In this document: one piece after another, positions 54,480-64,000 of the stretch
Numbering within the stretch: the stretch's first letter is position 1
How the letters are laid out: each line of letters opens with the position of its first letter
Assembly: GCA_036345935.2 (NCBI GenBank)
Contig: JADWOT020000001.1
Span: 2,717,258-2,781,257 of the forward strand
DNA: 64,000 bases
Source of the DNA: Taenia hydatigena
Taxonomy: Eukaryota > Platyhelminthes > Cestoda > Cyclophyllidea > Taeniidae
Direction: 5' to 3'
Position numbers and translations under genes: made by a program
Notes under the pieces: generated by a model
Told to the model about the DNA's origin: nothing
The model's database searches: none
What the model saw: only the letters and a program-made list of their open reading frames with translations

Positions 54480-55030
54480 TTCTGTCAATGAACAGATGAG
54501 TACGCTTTAGGGAAAGTAGAGGGGAAAGATTTTGTGGATGAATGGAGGGTAAGAGGTGGATGGGAAGGATATGAATGGAGGGATGATTGCAAGGATGGAT
54601 GGAAAAGTAAGCGAAGGAATAGAGAGAAGGATAAATGAAAGGTTGAATGATAGGAAGAATAGAGGAGGCGCTTGGTGAATGGAAGGATGGATGAATAGAT
54701 GGATGGTTGGATGCATGAGTAAAGGAATGGGAATGGGAGGATGAGTGGAGATGGATGAAGAGAGGAGTGGGTGGAAGGAGGGATGAGCGTAGGAATGAGA
54801 GTAAGGGTGGATGCATTGGTGGATGGTTGGAATGATGGATGAAGGAGTGTATAGATGGAGGGATGGATGAGTGGATGGATGGGTGGTGGATGAAATGTTT
54901 GAATGAGTGTTCGGAATGGGTGGATGATGCATAGATAGGTGAATAGAAGGATGAGTGGGATAAATATGTAAATGGACATGGATTAATTTATGGTTTCTGG
55001 GTGGGTGGATGTGTGAATGGATGTCAGCAG
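54480..55030 (-). repeat. Reverse-orientation CATC/CATT tract
   Basis: Mirror of 4865-5450. Confidence 0.85.
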
Positions 55031-55359
55031 TCTGCATAGGTGGACAGATAAAGAGATGATGTTGTGTGTTTTTGAGACCAGGTAAATCACTTGATTGCTC
55101 GATGGAAGCGGCATATGAATAGGGGTAAAATGATGGGACTGATGAATGTAGGACTCAGGGCTGAACAATGCACTCATCCACCTTAGCTTGCGATCATCCC
55201 AATTTGGATTCGTCTTTTGGATTTCCCATTTCAAAATGCTACTTCACTTCATATCTTCAATGTCAGCCACTTGACAATGGCAATGACGTTCCAGACACTC
55301 GATCCGTCCCATTTGATCTTTATAACTGGCTAATATAAGTCTACTGCCAACCTCTCAGT

Positions 55360-55830
55360 CCCCGACCTTTGTTCTACGGGATCTTTGAGAGCAAGCAGAA
55401 GTCTAGTCTATTCCCAGCCGTGAGTCCCACGTTTGCATCCATGTAGGTGCGCAGTGGTCAGTGCATTCAATGCCAGCCCCCAACTAGAACCCAACTCTAT
55501 CGCTCCCACTGCGAATACCTGGTGATCCAACAATTCTGTGCTTGGCGGCATATCTCGCTCCAGTCACTTCTTGTAGCCTGAGGCGGCGACAGCTTCTCAA
55601 GTGCATTTCTCGTACGCACACTATGTGAACACGCCCGTTATGCCCTGCATGATAATCGTGTGACTTGTGATGCACGGTGGGTTCGCGTTCTTCGCAGTCA
55701 AACAAAGCACCACCTGAAATCTGCACGGAATCGAGTTGCGCAAGGTGGGCAGAATTGCCCATCTACTCCAGGTGAGGCACTCTGTGTCACTTAACTCGAA
55801 TGTGAGGATAAAAAGCCTTTTCACAAACAC
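55360..55830 (-). pseudogene. Galactokinase middle to C-terminal fragment, inverted copy
   Basis: Mirror of 4009-4474. The minus frame 55762-55484 has GGALFDCEEREPTVHHKSHD and RRLRLQEV. The second-frame part further on has additional changes. Same caveats as the plus copy. Confidence 0.42.
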
Positions 55831-56102
55831 CTACCTGCATTCAACTAGGCAGGAAGGCAAAGGGCTCTTCGTTCTCCAGATATCGCAAGGCCTTTTCTCG
55901 CATTAGGACGGCCCTAAAGAGGAGTGACACATCAGAATGGGAGAGCAGTGCGGATTAATCGAAGCCTCCATATTTCCCTCATGCTTATTGCAGTGGTTAC
56001 TGCTTCTACTTCGCAAAGTGGAACATGATTTTGGGACTATTTGGAATTAGGAAAGGTGGTGCTTGCGGTTAGGATGTTTGCGTTCAGAGACAATAATACG
56101 CT

Positions 56103-56160
56103 CATTATGACGAATATGATGATGAAGATGGCAACACAGGCGATAAGAAAGGAAGGCTGA
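56103..56160 (+). pseudogene. Peptide gene remnant, copy 8 (5' truncated)
   Basis: Starts in the middle of the acidic core (YDEYDDEDGNTG in the family frame) and joins 'ggcgataagaaaggaaggct' and a TGA. The promoter, ATG and signal peptide are missing, and foreign DNA (the inverse of 3665-3700) abuts it. The normal 3' flank follows, with AATAAA at 56250-56255, to about 56480. Confidence 0.72.
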
Positions 56161-56559
56161 AGTAAGATGTTCGCGAAGGTTTAGCAGGAGGCAAAGATAC
56201 CGTCGTCTGTTGACGTAGTGATTTGAGTTGTCGCAATTTTTTGTTTGCAAATAAAGGGAGCATGTAATGCAATGGTGGGTGTAGCGACATGGATGGAGGG
56301 ATGGATGTGGTGTGTTGGAGTGTGACATTGGTGATGAGGGAGGAGTGGGTGATGGGGAGCAGGTTGGATGTGGACCAAGGTGGGAGGTGAGGGAGGATGA
56401 TATGCTCATTGCGATTACTGAAGTCAGGTCGCATCCATCTTCATTCACACACACGCACACACACAAGCACACAACTTCATTGCATGGAATAAAGCCGCAT
56501 CATTAACTCCACCCACTTATCCACGTAGACACTTATCCTGTACGCAACTACTATCGCTC

Positions 56560-57413
56560 CATGCAAGCGTTCATTCATTTATGCATCCATCCATTAATCC
56601 GTCCATCAGATCACTTCCACTATTTATATCCCTTCCTCCGTGCATCCACTCCCACATGCTCCTCCACATCCACCATCCCACCACCCTTAATGTAACCCTT
56701 CATTCATCCCACCTATCTGCTGCAATCCAGCCTTTCTTTCCTCACCTTCTCTTTCACGCATTCCTCCTTCACCCTTTCAACGCTTGCATTCTCCGTGATT
56801 ATGTAGGTCCTGTATATAGTTGCCCTCCTGATCTCGGAAATATTTGCAGCCTAAATGATTGTCGTTTGCAAGCATTTTTGCAAATCTAGACTAATGATCC
56901 ACTTTACTGACCACAAAACACTGCATCCAGTACAGCAGTCATCCCTCACATTCCGCCTCAGCATTCCTTTCTTTCAGCATTGCCAAACCGTATTTTGGAG
57001 GCTCCTAACCTATCCAGATTAGCGACGGTGAACAAATGAAGATTAGAGTGATTGACGATAGTTCCAGATTATGGAAGCCTCGTGACACCGGCACCAGCAG
57101 ATGAGTTAACGCATCTGACCAATGACAACGCCGCGAAAATCACAACAATCGCGACAGCGGCACAGATGGAGTTGACACTTCTCGTCAAGTGCTTCTCTGC
57201 TTTGGTAGGTTTCCTCCTCATACTCACCACACTCCGTGCACCCTCCTTGACTCATGTGCTTGCTATTTGACGCATGAGAGTAACATGGACACCTGTTCTG
57301 TGGAAGGAGACTACAACTTGTGGTCGGGTTCAGTAGCCTGATGCAGCCTTTAGTGCGCACCAAATTTTGCTGACTATTTGCAACTCGTTTCGGCTATTCG
57401 ATTAGCTAGATGT

Positions 57414-57449
<36 letters not shown>

Positions 57450-57894
57450 TATCTTGGTGAGTACGTTATGGAAATGCGTCCATCCATCCTCTATGCATTC
57501 ATGCTTCCATGCATTCCGTTCTCATTATTCCATTCCTACTTATATGCTGCATGTGTTCTTCGGTGAAGTACGTGGAGGAGGCTAAGAACTAAGTAATGGT
57601 CTGATGGGCCACTTGCCGATGGTAAGTGCCTCTTCTCCTTCCCCGTCGATTTGCGTTGATGGGGCGTTTCCTTACACTGGGGATAGTGCAGTGATTAGAC
57701 GTGTTTGCATTTCCGCATCTTCAATATCGCCTTCAATGTTGAAGTCGTGGTAGTTTGCTTCTGGCTGTGTGTGTTTGTGTTTGCTGGAAGTGGTTCACCA
57801 TTTGCTGAACGAGGTTCGGCAAGTGGTGATAGCGGATGACGAAATCATTGGAATAGGGCACAAGCGGTGTTAATGTGTTTCAGCTGTAATTTAT
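56560..57894 (+). repeat. Segment H copy with CATC start and (TG)n tract
   Basis: The 72-codon E-like frame (57052-57270) is identical to 39837-40055. TG run at 57411-57445. No gene is recognised. Confidence 0.55.
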
Positions 57895-57963
57895 TCTCCT
57901 CCTCCTCCTCCTCCTCCTCCTCCTCTGCTCCCTCGTCCTCCTCCCTCTTCTCCTCCTCTTCCT
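57895..57963 (+). repeat. (CTC)n trinucleotide tract
   Basis: Counterpart of 7591-7673. Confidence 0.9.
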
Positions 57964-58679
57964 AGGCAGCCTTCAAGATTTTAACAGCTGATATTCGAAG
58001 GTGGCCGCGACTGCGCCGCTTCGAGTCAAAAACTTCACCTACTCTAGAGAGGAAGAGTTAATCACCACTCATGTTCACAACACCGTGGGCTGAATTGTTT
58101 CCACCTCTTTCCTCCCAGGTCACGTCTTCCATCTCCACGGGAAAATAAAAGGAGCTTATTTCAGCATAATAACGAGCCATCTTCCATCATGACACTTGAT
58201 GTGTCAGCATTTGATTTGACCAAAAGCACCCTCATTTGTTAAGGCACCGACCACGATTGGGACGAGTCGCCATGCGGTCCGATGACACAAATGGCGTGTC
58301 TCTAGAGCCTCCGGATACACTGCCCTTCCGTCAACTGTGGATATCCTCTGACTGCCTTCTCAATCCATCAATCCGTCCATTCCTCCATCTAGGTGACTTC
58401 AACTGCCTGAATGCCCACGTGCCTGCCCACTGTGGAAGAAAGCTCTCCACTCAGCTACATGTAAGCAGAAAGCACACCAACTCTGCCGTGTGGACATGGC
58501 AAGATGAGACTGGTAGAGGGATGCTTTAGGGAAGTGATTGTAAGGTGACTTTAGCTAGTCATAATCTTTGCGTGTGTGTTTGAATAGGTAGTGAACGGGA
58601 GTGGTAGCCGCGTCTTAAGTGGTCGAAGTTGTGTGACGAATGTTAGCCAATGCGCTTATTACAGGAGGATGCAGACACT
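57964..58679 (+). repeat. Segment I copy
   Basis: Counterpart of 7674-8284. No gene is recognised. Confidence 0.55.
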
Positions 58680-59307
58680 CAGTCACCATGCGACATCCAC
58701 TGCAAATACAGTGAGAAAAGACATATGGGTAAGGCGGGAGAGAGGAAATGCCTTGAAACACTAATGAGATTGCCTCCGATTACCCACAGATCTAACAACT
58801 GCGACCTTGTGAAGATGAACTCCGAGGGCAAGGCAAAGGTTTCGATCGTCGCCAGTGACATCTGCCAATGCACAGCCACCGAGCGATAGCGCGCCTGTCT
58901 ATCCAAGCGTGAGTAACTGGCGGAGAACCTCGAAGGAGCCGAATCCTCGTGACACATGCAAGCAGAATTTTCACATATGGAGGAGCTTCGTGTGCACAAG
59001 TTCTGAAACCGCCTTCAAAGTCCACTCATCAAATTACCTGCAAGTGCTACCTCCACTGGGCGACGTCATCACGACTTAGCGGAAATCCACATCTCATCAC
59101 CCTAAATGACTTAGGCCAGACCACCACACTTGCCTCTCCCTTTTCTTCCATCGACACTACCTCTAACTGATTGTGCCCTTCCCCACCTTCTAGTCGACAG
59201 AATCGGCCACTGCCAAAATTGACATTGCAGACGGATCTCGAGGAACGCATGTTCAACCCAACAACAAGGAGCGTGAGAAGTATGCTTCAACGTGTAAACC
59301 TCTTTAG
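58680..59307 (+). pseudogene. Galactokinase 3' half, degenerate copy with longest terminal exon
   Basis: An LIDC-like piece (DIHCKYSEKRHMG) is followed by a possible 61-bp intron (GTAAGG at 58729 to CAG at 58787-58789). The middle piece reads VKMNSEGKAKVSIVAS and runs to a stop at 58887-58889. The last-exon acceptor TAG (59191-59193) is kept, and the frame STESATAKIDIADGSRGTHV then QPNNKEREKYAS ends at TAG 59305-59307. Upstream stops and a lost donor (TTAGGC) make it a pseudogene. Confidence 0.55.
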
Positions 59308-60170
59308 AGAAGTGCGTGGTGCTGCATAACTTTGGACTACTTGTAAGCTGCACCAACTTCACCCTTCGCTGATGTGAAAAGTGGACGAGGAAAGCACAGA
59401 GAAGAGCCCACTCCACTGGCTTAGAGAGGGAGCTAGCATGCTACAACCTCCACCTCGTAACCATGCTGCCCTGTTGAACTCGCAAGCGCTGCCTGCTGCA
59501 CTACCGCAATCACATTTACAACAACCTGAGGATCGCATAAGGCGACTGAGCTGGCCGCACCTCTGTTCCTCACAAAACATCTGGCTTACACTACAGCGCA
59601 AGTGGGCTGGTAATCCAACGGACGACGCTGTTTCACTTGCCATTGACTGCATACACGTCAGCAGTCGGGTGTCATTTGATGGCCATTCAGATGGCGAGGG
59701 ACAATCGTTGGTTAAATGCTCTCGTCAGAGATACGCTCGTTTTCACATAAAATTTAAAGTGGTTTTGCCAAGCGCCAGTTCTCTAGGCTAGCAGGATGAT
59801 GAAATTAGTTGGGCACAGTAAATTAAATCTGTCAGGCTAATGGGTTGATGGACAAAAGGTCGTGAGAGAGGTGGGAGGAGGCTGTGCAATAGGCGGTTCT
59901 CCAAAGCCTTTTCAGCACAAAGTGTTTAAGGTAGGCAATGAGGGAGCCGCAAACATTGACGTGACTTGGTGGTCATCAAAGAAGAAGTGTGAGTCGGCGA
60001 CGAAGAAGGGGCGTTGCCAAGTGATTGGCGTTGAGGCTACGAGGTGCAGTAGCTTTGGAATGGAAAATTTGTGTGTTAGAGCACAGAAGATTTTACAGTG
60101 TTTTAGTAGCAGTCGGAAAGGGAAATGGAGTTGGGAAGAAGTGCAGACTGAAGTCATGTGATCCATGGTG
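59308..60170 (+). repeat. J flank and segment J, copy 3
   Basis: 59381-59640 repeats 8988-9248. 59641-60166 is segment J with both opposite-strand frames intact (99 codons + and 84 codons -). Confidence 0.55.
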
Positions 60171-60259
60171 CAGTACCGAGTCGTATGCTCTTCACTTCCA
60201 TCTGCTCATCCCATTTCGACTAGTCATGTGTGGCCTTCCTTTGCTCATTCAAATAATTC

Positions 60260-61060
60260 CCCCTTCAATACAACTTACAAGTTCATTTATCCATCCATTC
60301 ATCCATCCTTGTCTACATTTTTGCAGCCATTATGCATCTATCCATTGATCCATCAATCCACACGCATAGAATCATCAATCAACACGTCCGGAATCTACAG
60401 CCTACTCCATGTGCACAAAAGAATCCATTTACTCATTCCTTCATTCTTTCACACAGTCCGTCAAGAATTCATTCATCCAACCAACCGCACATACATCCAT
60501 CCGTCCATCCATCGCATCACAGATCGATCCACCTATCACTCCATCCACACACTCATCCATCTATCCTGCCACTCATTCAACCACCGACCAATGCATTCAT
60601 GTGTCCCTACACAGACCCATCCACCCACCCACCTATCCATTCCCCACCTTTCATCAACCCATTCATTTATCCTTCGTTCCATTCATACACCCATCCCCTC
60701 ATTCATCCTTTCATTCATGCCTTTACTCATCCCACCACTTTTCCATTCATAAATCCATTCAAATTTCTATGCTCCCATTCATTTTGTGTTCATCCATCCC
60801 ATCCTGCATCGATGATGCATCTAGGTGCCAAAAGCTCTGTTTTGCGGCAGTGTGGTCGGTCGTGGATTCCTCCCAAACTATGATTACTAAGCGAGATGTG
60901 CGACTGTACTTCTGTTCTTTGGTTGAGCAAGGTCAAGAGAAGGCAATCAAAAGAGGAGCATAATACTCCGACTCACACGTTGAAGTACACTGCTTACGCA
61001 CCTTGTTCGTGCTTAGGATGCGCGCTTCTCACAATCCGTCCACGATCTCGACAGGTGGGT
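60260..61060 (+). repeat. CATC/CATT tract and segment K, copy 5
   Basis: CATC tract to about 60830, then K, whose frame is broken at about 60961 by a lost base in the stretch ggcaatcaaaagaggagca. Confidence 0.7.
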
Positions 61061-61690
61061 GAATGTGGAGGTGAATGTGCGAGTGTATGCACGGAGAAAG
61101 GGATAGAAGTGGTAAAAGTTGCCTGATGGATGCATGAGTGGATGTGGATTCTAAAAGGAAAGAGGATGGACTTACAAATGCATGAGTGTTTGAGTGTAGG
61201 AATTTGTGAATGCGGGAGACATGAACGCGTAAATGCATTGATCCATGAGTGGGTGGATGGCTGGTTGGATGGCTGGATGGATGGATGGATGCCTATGTAG
61301 TTGAGTGGCTTGGATATGGAATGGCAGTGGTGTGAACGAAGAAGAAAGTGGACACATGGCTGATTTAATAGGGGCAGACCAAATAAATTAATGGATGAAT
61401 ACTTCTGAGAGAATGAGCGATTCGAAGAATGATTGAGAAGATGGAAGAATTGGGGATGGGTGAACGGTAGTATCGTGGAGTGTGTCGATGGTTGGGTGGA
61501 TTGGACGGACACTTGCGTGGAGCGATAGTAGTTGCGTATATGACTAGTGTCCACGTGGGTAAATGCATGGAGCTGACGATCCGAGCCCACTCCATCCAGT
61601 ATGGAAGGATGGGTGTGTGTGTGTGTGTGTGTGTGTAGAAATGAAAGATGGATGGATGAATTGACGCATCCATGGTGAAGGAGACCTGAC
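61061..61690 (-). repeat. Reverse-orientation CATC tract with GT run
   Basis: Counterpart of 10680-11335. The long pure GGAT run of that copy is reduced here to a few units, and the GT run is at 61613-61637. Confidence 0.82.
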
Positions 61691-61739
61691 TCCATGGTTT
61701 TTAATAAGCATTGAAGTGGTTGGTCGGCTGGCACAGTGG

Positions 61740-62213
61740 ATGTGAGCCTTCCGGAGAGGGATTGTCACCCGTCAACTGACTGACCATGAAATAGCACCCG
61801 ACAGTTGTGGCTTAAGAAGTCAATGTTAACTCAAGTGTTGTCCATAGGATCATTTGCATGCAGGTGCTAAGGTTAGGGGCAAATATCGTGTGTAGCTGGA
61901 GAGATTTGACAGGCTGCGTCATCTTAAGTGGCCTTCACACCGTTCCAAGTGTAGTGAAGTTAGTGCAGCAGATAGTGCGCGTCTATCTCGCTCTCAGCCC
62001 CTAGCAAGTTCTACTAAGCAACATTGCTTTAATGCGGTAGTCCTCTCCTTCTCTTTCCTTTTGTGCAAGTAAAATTAGCTCCTCTATGCAGCAGCATTTG
62101 CCCAGTCTACTCATCAGCTAAGTGTGAGGACGACGCAGCTTTAAGCTTGAACAAACTAATGCCAACGAGATGCGCTAGAGTTGCAAGCATAAGTCTCCGA
62201 AGAAGGCTTACAC
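61740..62213 (+). repeat. Segment D, copy 4, first half
   Basis: Matches 11380-11880 and 47450-47930, up to 'gaaggcttacac'. Confidence 0.75.
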
Positions 62214-62440
62214 TGTAGAGGGTTCCTCTTCTCCCTCCTGGTTACCCTTGCCAGTAGAAGTCTGAGTGCGTTTAGACATCTTTACTGTTATATGGGTAAT
62301 AAATACAGTTAGGCGACGAATGGGGGTTCAGGCCGAGGGTCCGTCACGTTCCAAGGAGTCTCCACGTTCCTCCGTCACGTGGTTCAAATTGACTTCCCGC
62401 CTCTGGCCTACAAAGCACATTTAAAGAATTAAGTATTACA
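62214..62440. mobile_element. Probable solo LTR (227 bp) with 5-bp target duplication
   Basis: The insertion is absent from the other three copies of segment D (empty site ggcttacaccatagac). It starts TGTAGAG and ends TATTACA, giving the TG...CA ends typical of LTRs. It is flanked by TACAC at 62209-62213 and 62441-62445. It contains an AATAAA in 'gggtaataaatacag' and a CACGTTCC/GTCACGT internal repeat. No coding region or second LTR is present, so a solo LTR left by recombination fits best. A non-autonomous element with TG/CA ends is an alternative. Confidence 0.7.
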
Positions 62441-62445
62441 TACAC

Positions 62446-62745
62446 CATAGACAATAACATCAAAGCTGCATTTTTAACAACAACGATTACTCTGTGAGCT
62501 GCATGCTTGCTCGACCTCAACTTGCGAGACATGAGACGTAAGATTCACATCTTTCTGACTTGTGCTAATAACAAGGAGGTGTGCTTCTTTATTCACCATA
62601 AGTCTTGTGCACCTCGGTGCAGCATTTCTGTCAGCAATGACATATTGTGATACTCCAAGACTTCTTTGATCATGAAAGGAGAGTCAATATTTATGCAGGA
62701 CATTCACATTAAATATGTGGTATAGGGAGTGGGGCTACTGCCGTG
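62446..62745 (+). repeat. Segment D, copy 4, second half
   Basis: Resumes with catagacaataacatcaaag and runs to the D/A border. Confidence 0.72.
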
Positions 62746-64000
62746 GTCCGGAGGTCAGCCAGTCTGGCAAAGTTACGATTGTCAATGCACAAAGCAGACC
62801 TATACCAGGTCAAAGAGGTGAATCAACAACGTATTATAAATGCACCCTACCTGAAATCCGTCTTTCGCACCAGACGGTTTAGAAGCACAGATCATAGCAG
62901 CTGAAGACTAGGGCATGTACCCAGGAGCAAAGCCAGCGTAATTTTGTTTAATTCAATTACTAACAGCCAGTTCTATTTGTATTATAATTGACGTAATCGT
63001 AACTGCAAGCACTTTTTTTTCTGAAAACTTAATTTAACTGACTGAATATCGAATTCACAATGAAACGCCTTGCAATATCTAAATTTTTCTTGCAAAAAGC
63101 AAAGGTACAAATTTAAATTTTGCAGTTTCTTATTTGTCTGCTTGTTTTCTGACTTTGGTTTGCAGTGTTTTGCTATTTATTTTCATGCCTCGCCTACTGT
63201 GCGCTCAGGTCGAAACGCTTGTGCTGCCGCAGGTGATATGGTAAGGTTGTGATGTTCTTAGAGTACAACAGGAAGTGTTAAGCTCTGTTGTTAACTTTCG
63301 TTGAAGAGTAACCTGTTTATGTTGCGCTATTGCCTTCAAGTTAACGCATTTCGTGGGATGTTTTGTGTGGCTTTTTGGTTGCATATATTGGCTATTTGAT
63401 GAGATGAAATGTGGCTGTTTTCGTAAACGATTGTCTGCGAGACTGGAACGTTGTCCATTCTACGGGTATTGGTTGATGAGCGCATTGGTATTGCACCAAT
63501 AAAAGGCAATAATTCACATGTATCCTAAGCTTCACATCCCACTTTAGGTCATTGCACTCGTCACTTTGTACTGTGCTTCATTGTCTCCTCATCATAGATT
63601 CGTAATCGCCTTTTTCTGCCTTTGTTCATATGCAGTGTGTGATGGCACTCCTGATGGGTGTTTGGGTTTAGTTGTTATTTTAACTGTCACAGTTGAAGGG
63701 CCTATCATTTTGTTAGGTCCCTCTGCGGCTACACATCTCCAAGGGCGTGGGTTGTTTAACACCCGGTGGTTGCATTTGAGTACTTGCTGTAGTGTCTTGA
63801 GGGTTAGGCATGCTTTGGATGCTGTCTGGTGAGGATATTTCATACAATTAGTCGTTATTTAAGTGGCAGTACCCCCTTCTGTCTGCGGGCCTGGATTTTA
63901 TATCTGGCTGTCTGCAGGCGTGCGAGCTTGGCAACCAATCAGTGCACTGAACAGGGTTTTTGTGTCTTTGTAGGTTCCCCTTTCTCCTCGTAAATGCTCT
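62746..64000 (+). repeat. Segment A, copy 4, cut by window end
   Basis: Matches 1-985 from about 63060 and 48221-49419 throughout, with more divergence than the palindrome copies show to each other. No gene is recognised. Confidence 0.72.

Larger units (their letters stand above)
56100..62745 (+). repeat. Large direct repeat with 5800-12160
   Basis: Second copy of the block. It starts abruptly at the peptide-gene remnant and carries the LTR-like insertion at 62214-62440. Confidence 0.85.

Noticed and set aside
62344..62532. A 62-codon minus-strand frame crossing the end of the LTR-like insertion
   Set aside because: It spans the insertion boundary, so it arose by chance when the element inserted.
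1..64000. CRISPR arrays, bacterial operons, rRNA and tRNA genes
   Set aside because: Repeats here are tetranucleotide tracts or kilobase duplications, not spaced direct repeats. No conserved RNA gene sequence or cloverleaf was recognised by eye, though a covariance-model scan was not possible.

Overview
The window looks like animal nuclear DNA. Three things point that way: exon-sized pieces of a metazoan-type galactokinase with GT-AG splice sites and short introns, small intronless genes with a TATA box and an AATAAA or ATTAAA poly(A) signal, and very abundant low-complexity DNA. No taxonomic marker is present. The short introns and helminth-like texture make me think of a flatworm, possibly a tapeworm, but that is a low-confidence inference. 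I see no bacterial or phage gene, no CRISPR array, no rRNA and no convincing tRNA. Most long open frames are translations of CATC/CATT tetranucleotide repeats and are not genes.

Two protein-coding themes can be supported. The first is a multigene family of short secreted acidic peptides (73 to 98 residues) with seven copies, at 5638-5877 (+), 14093-14371 (-), 18882-19178 (-), 28432-28725 (+), 38346-38606 (+), 45851-46126 (-) and 54065-54286 (-), plus a 5'-truncated remnant at 56103-56160 and a 3'-flank-only remnant at 25090-25432. Each full copy has a TATA box (TATATAA, mutated in one copy) 48 to 54 bp before the ATG, a signal peptide ending VKA, an acidic Tyr-containing core and a poly(A) signal about 60 to 115 bp after the stop. 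Five copies also carry a (CCCAA)n tract just upstream of the TATA box. I do not recognise the family.

The second theme is galactokinase debris. An exon-1-like piece (3421-3570, +) ends at ...LPM. An intact exon-2-like piece (12566-12767, -) starts A-L-P-M-M-T-V and ends at a perfect GTAAGT donor. Middle and C-terminal pieces recur, degenerate, at 4009-4474, 8285-8930, 22040-22650, 33705-34290, 41420-42035, 50240-50830 (-), 55360-55830 (-) and 58680-59307. They lie on both strands and no complete gene is present.

The layout is a mosaic of segmental duplications. There are two large imperfect palindromes: 16346-20113 with 27549-32103, and 32674-39060 with 45405-51746. The spacers of the two palindromes (20120-24960 and 39047-44830) are direct copies of each other. 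The block 5800-12160 is repeated directly at 56100-62745, and 3665-6280 is repeated in inverted form at 53590-56095. The window starts and ends inside the same repeated segment (1-985 and about 63060-64000), so the array continues outside. Islands that look single-copy here are 12166-13690, 25433-26950, about 30010-30640 and 32104-32673. A probable solo LTR (62214-62440) interrupts one duplicated block. For convenience I name the recurring segments A, D, E, H, I, J, K, L, N, O and P.
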